This document shows positions 1-14,136 of a DNA stretch of 64,000 nucleotides, in pieces; position 1 is the stretch's first letter; every line of letters starts with the position of its first letter. A model generated the notes under the pieces. That model was given only the letters and a program-made list of their open reading frames with translations. It did not search any database and was not told the DNA's origin. The position numbers were made by a program, and so were the translations under genes. Source of the stretch: Sycon ciliatum (taxonomy: Eukaryota; Porifera; Calcarea; Leucosolenida; Sycettidae); contig NC_088655.1 of NCBI RefSeq assembly GCF_964019385.1, forward strand, positions 14,441,731 to 14,505,730, read 5' to 3'.

Positions 1-1745
1 CCACGTGTCACTTTCAACGTACCTCTCTATAACATGACCCAGCTGTGATGTGAGTGGTTGCATTGAGTTGATCTTTGGTTTGCTAGTAGGCCGCTGGCAC
101 CAGCATTCAGTGACGCCAAAAATTTGGCACTGCTGTGAATAGTTTAGTCGCAAAGTGAAGAATCACGGGCAAAAAGGCTCTAAACTTCGAGATCAGTTGA
201 TGTCAGCTTTGAGCAGCCCTGGGCGAAGTGTTTATTGAAATGTGGAATTTTTTCTTGGTGCACTTCCCTATGTCCAGCTATACAACGAGAATAGGGTGGC
301 GATGGTCAGTTCTTGAGCTTCGAACGGGCAGAAAGGTGAGAAATTGTCGCTTTTTGACCATTTGTGCCCACGTGTCACTTTCAACGTACCTCTCTATAAC
401 ATGACCCAACTTTGATGTCAGTGGTCGCATTGATTTGATTTTTGCTTTGCTTGTAGGCCGCTGGCACCCGCATTCTTTGACGCCAAAAATTTGGCACTGC
501 TGTCAATAGTTTAGTCGCAAAGTGAAGAATCACGGGCAAAAAGGCTCTAAACTTCGAGATCGGTTGATGTCAGCTTTGAGCAGCCCTGGGCGAAGTGTTT
601 ATTGAAATGTGGAATTTTTCCTTGGTGCACTTCCCTATGTCCAGCTAAACAACGAGATCAGGGTGGCGATGGTCAGTTCTTGAGCTTCGAACGGGCAGAA
701 AGGTGAGAAATTGTCGCTTTTTGACCATTTGTGCCCACGTGTCACTTTCAACGTACCTCTCTATAACATGACCCAGCTGTGATGTGATTGGTCGCATTGA
801 GTTGATTTTTGGTTTGCTTGTAGGCCGCTGGCACCCGCATTCAGTGACGCCAAAAATTTGGCACTGCTGTGAATAGTTTAGTCGCAAAGTGAAGAATCAC
901 GGGCAAAAAGGCCCAAAACTTCGAGATCGGTTGATGTCAGCTTTGAGCAGACCTGGGCGAAGTGTTTATTGAAATGTGGAATTTTTTCTTGGTGCACTTC
1001 CCTATGTCCAGCTAAACAACGAGATCAGGGTGGCGATGGTCAGTTCTTGAGCTTCGAACGGGCAGAAAGGTGAGAAATTGTCGCTTTTTGACCATTTGTG
1101 CCCATGTGTCACATTCAACGTACCTCTCTATAACATGACCCAGCTGTGATGTGAGTGGTCGCATTGAGTTGATTTTTGGTTTGCTTGTAGGCCGCTGGCA
1201 CCCGCATTCAGTGACGCCAAAAATTTGGCACTGCTGTGAATAGTTTAGTCGCAAAGTGAAGAATCACGGGCAAAAAGGCCCAAAACTTCGAGATCAGTTG
1301 ATGTCAGCTTTGAGCAGCCCTGGGCGAAGTGTTTATTGAAATGTGGAATTTTTTCTTGGTGCACTTCCCTATGTCCAGCTATACAACGAGATCAGGGTGG
1401 CGATGGTCAGTTCTTGAGCTTCGAACGGGCAGAAAGGTGAGAAATTGTCGCTTTTTGACCATTTGTGCCCACGTGTCACTTTCAACGTACCTCTCTATAA
1501 CATGACCCAGCTGTGATGTGAGTGGTCGCATTGAGTTGATTTTTGGTTTGCTGGTAGGCCGCTGGCACCCGCATGCGGTGACACCTAAAGTTTGGCACTG
1601 CTGTGATTAGTTTAGTCGCAAAGTGAAGAATCACGGGCAAAAAGGCCCAAAACTTCGAGATCGGTTGATGTCAGCTTTGAGCAGCCCTGGGCGAAGTGTT
1701 TATTGAAATGTGGAATTTTTTCTTGGTGCACTTCCCTATGTCCAG
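1..1745 (-). repeat. Higher-order repeat A, copy 1 (12-monomer offset)
   Basis: Matches 4,405-6,149 at an offset of 4,404 bp, which is exactly 12 x 367. Shared rare markers include GGCACCAGCATTC at 96 and 4,500, the GTGATTGG variant, and CCCATGTGTCACATTC. Similarity breaks in the monomer at 1,746 versus 6,150. Confidence 0.85.
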
Positions 1746-4404
1746 CTATACAACGAGAATAGGGTGGCGATGGTCAGTTCTTGAGCTTCGAACGGGCAGA
1801 AAGGTGAGAAATTGTCGCTTTTTGACCATTTGTGCCCACGTGTCACTTTCAACGTACCTCTCTATAACATGACCCAGCTGTGATGTGAGTGGTCGCATTG
1901 AGTTGATTTTTGGTTTGCTTGTAGGCCGCTGGCACCCGCATTCAGTGACGCCAAAAATTTGGCACTGCTGTGAATAGTTTAGTCGCAAAGTGAAGAATCA
2001 CGGGCAAAAAGGCCCAAAACTTCGAGATCGGTTGATGTCAGCTTTGAGCAGACCTGGGCGAAGTGTTTATTGAAATGTGGAATTTTTTCTTGGTGTACTT
2101 CCCTATGTCCAGCTATACAACGAGATCAGGGTGGCGATGGTCAGTTCTTGAGCTTCGAACGGGCAGAAAGGTGAGAAATTGTCGCATTTTGACCATTTGT
2201 GCCCACGTGTCACTTTCAACGTACCTCTCTATAACATGACCCAGCTGTGATGTGAGTGGTTGCATTGAGTTGATCTTTGGTTTGCTAGTAGGCCGCTGGC
2301 ACCCGCATTCAGTGACGCCAAAAATTTGGCACTGCTGTGAATAGTTTAGTCGCAAAGTGAAGAATCACGGGCAAAAAGGCCCAAAACTTCGAGATAAGTT
2401 GATGTCAGCTTTGAGCAGCCCTGGGCGAAGTGTATATTGAAATGTGGAATTTTTTCTTGGTGCACTTCCCTATGTCCAGCTATACAGCGAGATCAGGGTG
2501 GCGATGGTCAGTTCTTGAGCTTCGAACGGGCAGAAAGGTGAGAAATTGTCGCTTTTTGACCATTTGTGCCCACGTGTCACTTTCAACGTACCTCTCTATA
2601 ACATGACCCAGCTGTGATGTGAGTGGTCGCATTGAGTTGATTTTTGGTTTGCTGGTAGGCCGCTGGCACCCGCATGCGGTGACACCTAAAGTTTGGCACT
2701 GCTGTGATTAGTTTAGTCGCAAAGTGAAGAATCACGGGCAAAAAGGCTCTAAACTTCGAGATCGGTTGATGTCAGCTTTGAGCAGCCCTGGGCGAAGTGT
2801 TTATTGAAATGTGGAATTTTTCCTTGGTGCACTTCCCTATGTCCAGCTAAACAACGAGATCAGGGTGGCGATGGTCAGTTCTTGAGCTTCGAACGGGCAG
2901 AAAGGTGAGAAATTGTCGCTTTTTGACCATTTGTGCCCACGTGTCACTTTCAACGTACCTCTCTATAACATGACCCAGCTGTGATATGAGTGGTCGCATT
3001 GAGTTGATTTTTGGTTTGCTTGTAGGCCGCTGGCACCCGCATTCAGTGACGCCAAAAATTTGGCACTGCTGTGAATAGTTTAGTCGCAAAGTGAAGAATC
3101 ACGGGCAAAAAGGCCCAAAACTTCGAGATCGGTTGATGTCAGCTTTGAGCAGACCTGGGCGAAGTGTTTATTGAAATGTGGAATTTTTTCTTGGTGTACT
3201 TCCCTATGTCCAGCTATACAACGAGATCAGGGTGGCGATGGTCAGTTCTTGAGCTTCGAACGGGCAGAAAGGTGAGAAATTGTCGCTTTTTGACCATTTG
3301 TGCCCACGTGTCACTTTCAACGTACCTCTCTATAACATGACCCAGCTGTGATGTGAGTGGTTGCATTGAGTTGATCTTTGGTTTGCTAGTAGGCCGCTGG
3401 CACCCGCATTCAGTGACGCCAAAAATTTGGCACTGCTGTGAATAGTTTAGTCGCAAAGTGAAGAATCAATGGCAAAAAGGCCCAAAACTTCGAGATCAGT
3501 TGATGTCAGCTTTGAGCAGCCCTGGGCGAAGTGTTTATTGAAATGTGGAATTTTTTCTTGGTGCACTTCCCTATGTCCAGCTATACAACGAGAATAGGGT
3601 GGCGATGGTCAGTTCTTGAGCTTCGAACGGGCAGAAAGGTGAGAAATTGTCGCTTTTTGACCATTTGTGCCCACGTGTCACTTTCAACGTACCTCTCTAT
3701 AACATGACCCAACTTTGATGTCAGTGGTCGCATTGATTTGATTTTTGCTTTGCTTGTAGGCCGCTGGCACCCGCATTCTTTGACGCCAAAAATTTGGCAC
3801 TGCTGTGAATAGTTTAGTCGCAAAGTGAAGAATCACGGGCAAAAAGGCCCAAAACTTCGAGATCGGTTGATGTCAGCTTTGAGCAGACCTGGGCGAAGTG
3901 TTTATTGAAATGTGGAATTTTTTCTTGGTGTACTTCCCTATGTCCAGCTATACAACGAGATCAGGGTGGCGATGGTCAGTTCTTGAGCTTCGAACGGGCA
4001 GAAAGGTGAGAAATTGTCGCTTTTTGACCATTTGTGCCCACGTGTCACTTTCAACGTACCTCTCTATAACATGACCCAGCTGTGATATGAGTGGTCGCAT
4101 TGAGTTGATTTTTGGTTTGCTTGTAGGCCGCTGGCACCCGCATTCAGTGACGCCAAAAATTTGGCACTGCTGTGAATAGTTTAGTCGCAAAGTGAAGAAT
4201 CACGGGCAAAAAGGCCCAAAACTTCGAGATCAGTTGATGTCAGCTTTGAGCAGACCTGGGCGAAGTGTTTATTGAAATGTGGAATTTTTTCTTGGTGTAC
4301 TTCCCTATGTCCAGCTATACAACGAGATCAGGGTGGCGATGGTCAGTTCTTGAGCTTCGAACGGGCAGAAAGGTGAGAAATTGTCGCTTTTTGACCATTT
4401 GTGC

Positions 4405-6149
4405 CCACGTGTCACTTTCAACGTACCTCTCTATAACATGACCCAGCTGTGATGTGAGTGGTTGCATTGAGTTGATCTTTGGTTTGCTAGTAGGCCGCTG
4501 GCACCAGCATTCAGTGACGCCAAAAATTTGGCACTGCTGTGAATAGTTTAGTCGCAAAGTGAAGAATCACGGGCAAAAAGGCTCTAAACTTCGAGATCAG
4601 TTGATGTCAGCTTTGAGCAGCCCTGGGCGAAGTGTTTATTGAAATGTGGAATTTTTTCTTGGTGCACTTCCCTATGTCCAGCTATACAACGAGAATAGGG
4701 TGGCGATGGTCAGTTCTTGAGCTTCGAACGGGCAGAAAGGTGAGAAATTGTCGCTTTTTGACCATTTGTGCCCACGTGTCACTTTCAACGTACCTCTCTA
4801 TAACATGACCCAACTTTGATGTCAGTGGTCGCATTGATTTGATTTTTGCTTTGCTTGTAGGCCGCTGGCACCCGCATTCTTTGACGCCAAAAATTTGGCA
4901 CTGCTGTGAATAGTTTAGTCGCAAAGTGAAGAATCACGGGCAAAAAGGCTCTAAACTTCGAGATCGGTTGATGTCAGCTTTGAGCAGCCCTGGGCGAAGT
5001 GTTTATTGAAATGTGGAATTTTTCCTTGGTGCACTTCCCTATGTCCAGCTAAACAACGAGATCAGGGTGGCGATGGTCAGTTCTTGAGCTTCGAACGGGC
5101 AGAAAGGTGAGAAATTGTCGCTTTTTGACCATTTGTGCCCACGTGTCACTTTCAACGTACCTCTCTATAACATGACCCAGCTGTGATGTGATTGGTCGCA
5201 TTGAGTTGATTTTTGGTTTGCTTGTAGGCCGCTGGCACCCGCATTCAGTGACGCCAAAAATTTGGCACTGCTGTGAATAGTTTAGTCGCAAAGTGAAGAA
5301 TCACGGGCAAAAAGGCCCAAAACTTCGAGATCGGTTGATGTCAGCTTTGAGCAGACCTGGGCGAAGTGTTTATTGAAATGTGGAATTTTTTCTTGGTGCA
5401 CTTCCCTATGTCCAGCTAAACAACGAGATCAGGGTGGCGATGGTCAGTTCTTGAGCTTCGAACGGGCAGAAAGGTGAGAAATTGTCGCTTTTTGACCATT
5501 TGTGCCCATGTGTCACATTCAACGTACCTCTCTATAACATGACCCAGCTGTGATGTGAGTGGTCGCATTGAGTTGATTTTTGGTTTGCTTGTAGGCCGCT
5601 GGCACCCGCATTCAGTGACGCCAAAAATTTGGCACTGCTGTGAATAGTTTAGTCGCAAAGTGAAGAATCACGGGCAAAAAGGCCCAAAACTTCGAGATCA
5701 GTTGATGTCAGCTTTGAGCAGCCCTGGGCGAAGTGTTTATTGAAATGTGGAATTTTTTCTTGGTGCACTTCCCTATGTCCAGCTATACAACGAGATCAGG
5801 GTGGCGATGGTCAGTTCTTGAGCTTCGAACGGGCAGAAAGGTGAGAAATTGTCGCTTTTTGACCATTTGTGCCCACGTGTCACTTTCAACGTACCTCTCT
5901 ATAACATGACCCAGCTGTGATGTGAGTGGTCGCATTGAGTTGATTTTTGGTTTGCTGGTAGGCCGCTGGCACCCGCATGCGGTGACACCTAAAGTTTGGC
6001 ACTGCTGTGATTAGTTTAGTCGCAAAGTGAAGAATCACGGGCAAAAAGGCCCAAAACTTCGAGATCGGTTGATGTCAGCTTTGAGCAGCCCTGGGCGAAG
6101 TGTTTATTGAAATGTGGAATTTTTTCTTGGTGCACTTCCCTATGTCCAG
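4405..6149 (-). repeat. Higher-order repeat A, copy 2
   Basis: Second copy of the 1-1,745 segment, with the same monomer order and the same rare markers. Confidence 0.85.
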
Positions 6150-8640
6150 CTATACAACGAGATCAGGGTGGCGATGGTCAGTTCTTGAGCTTCGAACGGG
6201 CAGAAAGGTGAGAAATTGTCGCTTTTTGACCATTTGTGCCCACGTGTCACTTTCAACGTACCTCTCTATAACATGACCCAACTTTGATGTCAGTGGTCGC
6301 ATTGATTTGATTTTTGCTTTGCTTGTAGGCCGCTGGCACCCGCATTCAGTGACGCCAAAAATTTGGCACTGCTGTGAATAGTTTAGTCGCAAAGTGAAGA
6401 ATCACGGGCAAAAAGGCTCTAAACTTCGAGATTTGTTGATGTCAGCTTTGAGCAGCCCTGGGCGAAGTGTTTATTGAAATGTGGAATTTTTCCTTGGTGC
6501 ACTTCCCTATGTCCAGCTAAACAACGAGATCAGGGTGGCTATGGTCAGTTCTTGAGCTTCGAACGGGCAGAAAGGTGAGAAATTGTCGCTTTTTGACCAT
6601 TTGTGCCCACGTGTCACTTTCAACGTACCTCTCTATAACATGACCCAGCTGTGATGTGATTGGTCGCATTGAGTTGATTTTTGGTTTGCTTGTAGGCCGC
6701 TGGCACCCGCATTATGTGACGCCAAAAATTTGGCACTGCTGTGAATAGTTTAGTCGCAAAGTGAAGAATCACGGGCAAAAAGGCCCAAAACTTCGAGATC
6801 GTTTGATGTCAGCTTTGAGCAGACCTGGGCGAAGTGTTTATTGAAATGTGGAATTTTTTCTTGGTGTACTTCCCTATGTCCAGCTATACAACGAGATCAG
6901 GGTGGCGATGGTCAGTTCTTGAGCTTCGAACGGGCAGAAAGGTGAGAAATTGTCGCATTTTGACCATTTGTGCCCACGTGTCACTTTCAACGTACCTCTC
7001 TATAACATGACCCAGCTGTGAGGTGAGTGGTTGCATTGAGTTGATCTTTGGTTTGCTAGTAGGCCGCTGGCACCCGCATTCAGTGACGCCAAAAATTTGG
7101 CACTGCTGTGAATAGTTTAGTCGCAGAGTGAAGAATCACGGGCAAAAAGGCCCAAAACTTCGAGATCAGTTGATGTCAGCTTTGAGCAGCCCTGGGCGAA
7201 GTGTTTATTGAAATGTGGAATTTTTTCTTGGTGCACTTCCCTATGTCCAGCTATACAACGAGATCAGGGTGGCGATGGTCAGTTCTTGAGCTTCGAACGG
7301 GCAGAAAGGTGAGAAATTGTCGCTTTTTGACCATTTGTGCCCACGTGTCACTTTCAACGTACCTCTCTATAACATGACCCAGCTGTGATGTGAGTGGTCG
7401 CATTGAGTTGATTTTTGGTTTGCTGGTAGGCCGCTGGCACCCGCATGCGGTGACACCTAAAGTTTGGCACTGCTGTGATTAGTTTAGTCGCAAAGTGAAG
7501 AATCACGGGCAAAAAGGCTCTAAACTTCGAGATCGGTTGATGTCAGCTTTGAGCAGCCCTGGGCGAAGTGTTTATTGAAATGTGGAATTTTTCCTTGGTG
7601 CACTTCCCTATGTCCAGCTAAACAACGAGATCAGGGTGGCGATGGTCAGTTCTTGAGCTTCGAACGGGCAGAAAGGTGAGAAATTGTCGCTTTTTGACCA
7701 TTTGTGCCCACGTGTCACTTTCAACGTACCTCTCTATAACATGACCCAGCTGTGATGTGAGTGGTCGCATTGAGTTGATTTTTGGTTTGCTTGTAGGCCG
7801 TTGGCACCCGCATTCAGTGACGCCAAAAATTTGGCACTGCTGTGAATAGTTTAGTCGCAAATTGAAGAATCACGGGCAAAAAGGCCCAAAACTTCGAGAT
7901 CGGTTGATGTCAGCTTTGAGCAGACCTGGGCGAAGTGTTTATTGAAATGTGGAATTTTTTCTTGGTGCACTTCCCTATGTCCAGCTATACAACGAGATCA
8001 GGGTGGCGATGGTCAGTTCTTGAGCTTCGAACGGGCAGAAAGGTGAGAAATTGTCGCTTTTTGACCATTTGTGCCCACGTGTCACTTTCAACGTACCTCT
8101 CTATAACATGACCCAGCTGTGATGTGAGTGGTTGCATTGAGTTGATCTTTGGTTTGCTAGTAGGCCGCTGGCACCCGCATTCAGTGACGCCAAAAATTTG
8201 GCACTGCTGTGAATAGTTTAGTCGCAAAGTGAAGAATCACGGGCAAAAAGGCCCAAAACTTCGAGATCAGTTGATGTCAGCTTTGAGCAGCCCTGGGCGA
8301 AGTGTTTATTGAAATGTGGAATTTTTTCTTGGTGCACTTCCCTATGTCCAGCTATACAACGAGAATAGGGTGGCGATGGTCAGTTCTTGAGCTTCGAACG
8401 GGCAGAAAGGTGAGAAATTGTCGCTTTTTGACCATTTGTGCCCACGTGTCACTTTCAACGTACCTCTCTATAACATGACCCAGCTGTGATGTGAGTGGTC
8501 GCATTGAGTAGATTTTTGGTTTGCTGGTAGGCCGCAGGCACCCGCATGCGGTGACACCTAAAGTTTGGCACTGCTGTGATTAGTTTAGTCGCAAAGTGAA
8601 GAATCACGGGCAAAAAGGCCCAAAACTTCGAGATCGGTTG
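6050..8640 (-). repeat. Higher-order repeat B, copy 1 (offset about 5,061 bp)
   Basis: Monomer order matches about 11,085-13,700. Shared markers include GAGATTTGTTGATG (6,429 and 11,461), GGTGGCTATGG, and CCGCAGGCACC. The offset is 5,033 bp before and 5,061 bp after the 28-bp insertion in copy 2. Ends are approximate. Confidence 0.75.
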
Positions 8641-10863
8641 ATGTCAGCTTTGAGCAGCCCTGGGCGAAGTGTTTATTGAAATGTGGAATTTTTTCTTGGT
8701 GCACTTCCCTATGTCCAGCTATACAACGGGATCAGGGTGGCGATGGTCAGTTCTTGAGCTTCGAACGGGCAGAAAGGTGAGAAATTGTCGCTTTTTGACC
8801 ATTTGTGCCCACGTGTCACTTTCAACGTACCTCTCTATAACATGACCCAGCTGTGATGTGAGTGGTCGCATTGAGTTGATTTTTGGTTTGGTGGTAGGCC
8901 GCTGGCACCCGCATGCGGTGACACCTAAAGTTTGGCACTGCTGTGAATAGTTTAGTCGCAAAGTGAAGAATCACGGGCAAAAAGGCTCTAAACTTCGAGA
9001 TCGGTTGATGTCAGCTTTGAGCAGCCCTGGGCGAAGTGTTTATTGAAATGTGGAATTTTTTCTTGGTGCACTTCCCTATGTCCAGCTAAACAACGAGATC
9101 AGGGTGGCGATGGTCAGTTCTTGAGCTTCGAACGGGCAGAAAGGTGAGAAATTGTCGCTTTTTGACCATTTGTGCCCACGTGTCACTTTCAACGTACCTC
9201 TCTATAACATGACCCAGCTGTGATGTGATTGGTCGCATTGAGTTGATTTTTGGTTTGCTTGTAGGCCGCTGGCACCCGCATTCAGTGACGCCAAAAATTT
9301 GGCACTGCTGTGAATAGTTTAGTCGCATAGTGAAGAATCACGGGCAAAAAGGCCCAAAACTTCGAGATCGGTTGATGTCAGCTTTGAGCAGACCTGGGCG
9401 AAGTGTTTATTGAAATGTGGAATTTTGTCTTGGTGTACTTCCCTATGTCCAGCTATACAACGAGATCAGGGTGGCGATGGTCAGTTCTTGAGCTTCGAAC
9501 GGGCAGAAAGGTGAGAAATTGTCGCTTTTTGACCATTTGTGCCCACGTGTCACTTTCAACGTACCTCTCTATAACATGACCCAGCTGTGATGTGAGTGGT
9601 CGCATTGAGTTGATTTTTGCTTTGCTTGTAGGCCGCTGGCACCCGCATTCAGTGACGCCAAAAATTTGGCACTGCTGTGAATAGTTTAGTCGCAAAGTGA
9701 AGAATCACGGGCAAAAAGGCCCAAAACTTCGAGATCGGTTGATGTCAGCTTTGAGCAGACCTGGGCGAAGTGTTTATTGAAATGTGGAATTTTTTCTTGG
9801 TGTACTTCCCTATGTCCAGTTATACAACGAGATCAGGGTGGCGATGGTCAGTTCTTGAGCTTCGAACGGGCAGAAAGGTGAGAAATTGTCGCTTTTTGAC
9901 CATTTGTGCCCACGTGTCACTTTCAACGTACCTCTCTATAACATGACCCAGCTGTGATGTGAGTGGTCGCATTGAGTTGATTTTTGGTTTGCTGGTAGGC
10001 CGCTGGCACCCGCATGCGGTGACACCTAAAGTTTGGCACTGCTGTGATTAGTTTAGTCGCAAAGTGAAGAATCACGGGCAAAAAGGCTCTAAACTTCGAG
10101 ATCGGTTGATGTCAGCTTTGAGCAGCCCTGGGCGAAGTGTTTATTGAAATGTGGAATTTTTCCTTGGTGCACTTCCCTATGTCCAGCTAAACAACGAGAT
10201 CAGGGTGGCGATGGTCAGTTCTTGAGCTTCGAACGAGCAGAAAGGTGAGAAATTGTCGCTTTTTGACCATTTGTGCCCACGTGTCACTTTCAACGTACCT
10301 CTCTATAACATGACCCAGCTGTGATGTGAGTGGTCGCATTGAGTTGATTTTTGGTTTGCTTGTAGGCCGCTGGCACCCGCATTCAGTGACGCCAAAAATT
10401 TGGCACTGCTGTGAATAGTTTAGTCGCAAAGTGAAGAATCACGGGCAAAAAGGCCCAAAACTTCGAGATCGGTTGATGTCAGCTTTGAGCAGACCTGGGC
10501 GAAGTGTTTATTGAAATGTGGAATTTTTTCTTGGTGTACTTCCCTATGTCCAGCTATACAACGAGATCAGGGTGGCGATGGTCAGTTCTTGAGCTTCGAA
10601 CGGGCAGAAAGGTGAGAAATTGTCGCATTTTGACCATTTGTGCCCACGTGTCACTTTCAACGTACCTCTCTATAACATGACCCAGCTGTGATGTGAGTGG
10701 TTGCATTGAGTTGATCTTTGGTTTGCTAGTAGGCCGCTGGCACCTGCATTCAGTGACGCCAAAAATTTGGCACTGCTGTGAATAGTTTAGTCGCAAAGTG
10801 AAGAATCACGGGCAAAAAGGCCCAAAACTTCGAGATCAGTTGATGTCAGCTTTGAGCAGCCCT

Positions 10864-10867
10864 GGGC
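10864..10867. other. Junction of a 105-bp internal deletion in a monomer
   Basis: CCTGGGC of one site joins directly to AGAAAGGTGAG of another. The four bases GGGC occur at both original breakpoints, so the deletion was probably microhomology-mediated. The landmark spacing 10,554 to 11,183 is 629 bp instead of 734. Confidence 0.85.
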
Positions 10868-11084
10868 AGAAAGGTGAGAAATTGTCGCTTTTTGACCATT
10901 TGTGCCCACGTGTCACTTTCGACGTACCTCTCTATAACATGACCCAGCTGTGATGTGAGTGGTCGCATTGAGTTGATTTTTGGTTTGCTGGTAGGCCGCT
11001 GGCACCCGCATGCGGTGACACCTAAAGTTTGGCACTCCTGTGATTAGTTTAGTCGCAAAGTGAAGAATCACGGGCAAAAAGGCC

Positions 11085-13700
11085 CAAAACTTCGAGATCG
11101 GTTGATGTCAGCTTTGAGCAGCCCTGGGCGAAGTGTTTATTGAAATGTGGAATTTTTTCTTGGTGCACTTCCCTATGTCCAGCTATACAACGAGATCAGG
11201 GTGGCGATGGTCAGTTCTTGAGCTTCGAACGGGCAGAAAGGTGAGAAATTGTCGCTTTTTGACCATTTGTGCCCACGTGTCACTTTCAACGTACCTCTCT
11301 ATAACATGACCCAACTTTGATATCAGTGGTCGCATTGATTTGATTTTTGCTTTGCTGGTAGGCCGCTGGCACCCGCATTCAGTGACGCCAAAAATTTGGC
11401 ACTGCTGTGAATAGTTTAGTCGCAAAGTGAAGAATCACGGGCAAAAAGGCTCTAAACTTCGAGATTTGTTGATGTCAGCTTTGAGCAGCCCTGGGCGAAG
11501 TGTTTATGGAAATGTGGAATTTTTCCTTGGTGCACTTCCCTGTATTTACTTTTACTTACTTACTTCCCTATGTCCAGCTAAACAACGAGATCAGGGTGGC
11601 TATGGTCAGTTCTTGAGCTTCGAACGGGCAGAAAGGTGAGAAATTGTCGCTTTTTGACCATTTGTGCCCACGTGTCACTTTCAACGTACCTCTCTATAAC
11701 ATGACCCAGCTGTGATGTGATTGGTCGCATTGAGTTGATTTTTGGTTTGCTTGTAGGCCGCTGGCACCCGCATTCAGTGACGCCAAAAATTTGGCACTGC
11801 TGTGAATAGTTTAGTCGCAAAGTGAAGAATCACGGGCAAAAAGGCCCAAAACTTCGAGATCGTTTGATGTCAGCTTTGAGCAGACCTGGGCGAAGTGTTT
11901 ATTGAAATGTGGAATTTTTTCTTGGTGTACTTCCCTATGTCCAGCTATACAACGAGATCAGGGTGGCGATGGTCAGTTCTTGAGCTTCGAACGGGCAGAA
12001 AGGTGAGAAATTGTCGCATTTTGACCATTTGTGCCCACGTGTCACTTTCAACGTACCTCTCTATAACATGACCCAGCTGTGATGTGAGTGGTTGCATTGA
12101 GTTGATCTTTGGTTTGCTAGTAGGCCGCTGGCACCCGCATTCAGTGACGCCAAAAATTTGGCACTGCTGTGAATAGTTTAGTCGCAAAGTGAAGAATCAC
12201 GGGCAAAAAGGCCCAAAACTTCGAGATCAGTTGATGTCAGCTTTGAGCAGCCCTGGGCGAAGTGTTTATTGAAATGTGGAATTTTTTCTTGGTGCACTTC
12301 CCTATGTCCAGCTATACAACGAGATCAGGGTGGCGATGGTCAGTTCTTGAGCTTCGAACGGGCAGAAAGGTGAGAAATTGTCGCTTTTTGACCATTTGTG
12401 CCCACGTGTCACTTTCAACGTACCTCTCTATAACATGACCCAGCTGTGATGTGAGTGGTCGCATTGAGTTGATTTTTGGTTTGCTGGTAGGCCGCTGGCA
12501 CCCGCATGCGCTGACACCTAAAGTTTGGCACTGCTGTGATTAGTTTAGTCGCAAAGTGAAGAATCACGGGCAAAAAGGCTCTAAACTTCGAGATCGGTTG
12601 ATGTCAGCTTTGAGCAGCCCTGGGCGAAGTGTTTATTGAAATGTGGAATTTTTCCTTGGTGCACTTCCCTATGTCCAGCTAAACAACGAGATCAGGGTGG
12701 CGATGGTCAGTTCTTGAGCTTCGAACGGGCAGAAAGGTGAGAAATTGTCGCTTTTTGACCATTTGTGCCCACGTGTCACTTTCAACGTACCTCTCTATAA
12801 CATGACCCAGCTGTGATGTGAGTGGTCGCATTGAGTTGATTTTTGGTTTGCTTGTAGGCCGCTGGCACCCGCATTCAGTGACGCCAAAAATTTGGCACTG
12901 CTGTGAATAGTTTAGTCGCAAAGTGAAGAATCACGGGTAAAAAGGCCCAAAACTTCGAGATCGGTTGATGTCAGCTTTGAGCAGACCTGGGCGAAGTGTT
13001 TATTGAAATGTGGAATTTTTTCTTGGTGTACTTCCCTATGTCCAGCTATACAACGAGATCAGGGTGGCGATGGTCAGTTCTTGAGCTTCGAACGGGCAGA
13101 AAGGTGAGAAATTGTCGCTTTTTGACCATTTGTGCCCACGTGTCACTTTCAACGTACCTCTCTATAACATGACCCAGCTGTGATGTGAGTGGTTGCATTG
13201 AGTTGATCTTTGGTTTGCTAGTAGGCCGCTGGCACCCGCATTCATTGACGCCAAAAATTTGGCACTGCTGTGAATAGTTTAGTCGCAAAGTGAAGAATCA
13301 CGGGCAAAAAGGCCCAAAACTTCGAGATCAGTTGATGTCAGCTTTGAGCAGCCCGGGCGAAGTGTTTATTGAAATGTGGAATTTTTTCTTGGTGCACTTC
13401 CCTATGTCCAGCTATACAACGAGAATAGGGTGGCGATGGTCAGTTCTTGAGCTTCGAACGGGCAGAAAGGTGAGAAATTGTCGCTTTTTGACCATTTGTG
13501 CCCACGTGTCACTTTCAACGTACCTCTCTATAACATGACCCAGCTGTGATGTGAGTGGTCGCATTGAGTTGATTTTTGGTTTGCTGGTAGGCCGCAGGCA
13601 CCCGCATGCGGTGACACCTAAAGTTTGGCACTGCTGTGATTAGTTTAGTCGCAAAGTGAAGAATCACGGGCAAAAAGGCCCAAAACTTCGAGATCGGTTG
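11085..13700 (-). repeat. Higher-order repeat B, copy 2
   Basis: Second copy of the 6,050-8,640 segment. It differs by the 28-bp insertion at 11,542-11,569 and a 1-bp deletion near 13,353. Ends are approximate. Confidence 0.75.
11542..11569. other. 28-bp insertion with 8-bp flanking duplication
   Basis: ACTTCCCT occurs at 11,534-11,541 and again at 11,562-11,569, enclosing 20 bp of TTACTT-type repeats that are foreign to the monomer. It could be a templated filler from imperfect end joining or a tiny insertion with a target duplication. No transposon end is recognisable in it. Confidence 0.8.
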
Positions 13701-13760
13701 ATGTCAGCTTTGAGCAGACCTGGGCGAAGTGTTTATTGAAATGTGGAATTTTTTCTTGGT
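12670..13760 (-). repeat. Four-monomer duplication, copy 1 (offset 1,467 bp)
   Basis: Shares CACGGGTAAAAAGG (12,932 and 14,399) and GCATTCATTGACG with 14,137-15,227. The offset is 4 x 367 minus the 1-bp deletion in this copy. Ends are approximate. Confidence 0.75.
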
Positions 13761-14136
13761 GTACTTCCCTATGTCCAGCTATACAACGAGATCAGGGTGG
13801 CGATGGTCAGTTCTTGAGCTTCGAACGGGCAGAAAGGTGAGAAATTGTCGCTTTTTGACCATTTGTGCCCACGTGTCACTTTCAACGTACCTCTCTATAA
13901 CATGACCCAGCTGTGATGTGAGTGGTCGCATTGAGTTGATTTTTGGTTTGCTTGTAGGCCGCTGGCACCCGCATTCAGTGACGCCAAAAATTTGGCACTG
14001 CTGTGAATAGTTTAGTCGCATAGTGAAGAATCACGGGCAAAAAGGCCCAAAACTTCGAGATCGGTTGATGTCAGCTTTGAGCAGACCTGGGCGAAGTGTT
14101 TATTGAAATGTGGAATTTTTTCTTGGTGTACTTCCC

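Noticed and set aside
11542-11561. Microsatellite or miniature transposon at the TTACTT filler
   Set aside because: It is too short, and there are no inverted ends. I kept it only as an insertion scar.
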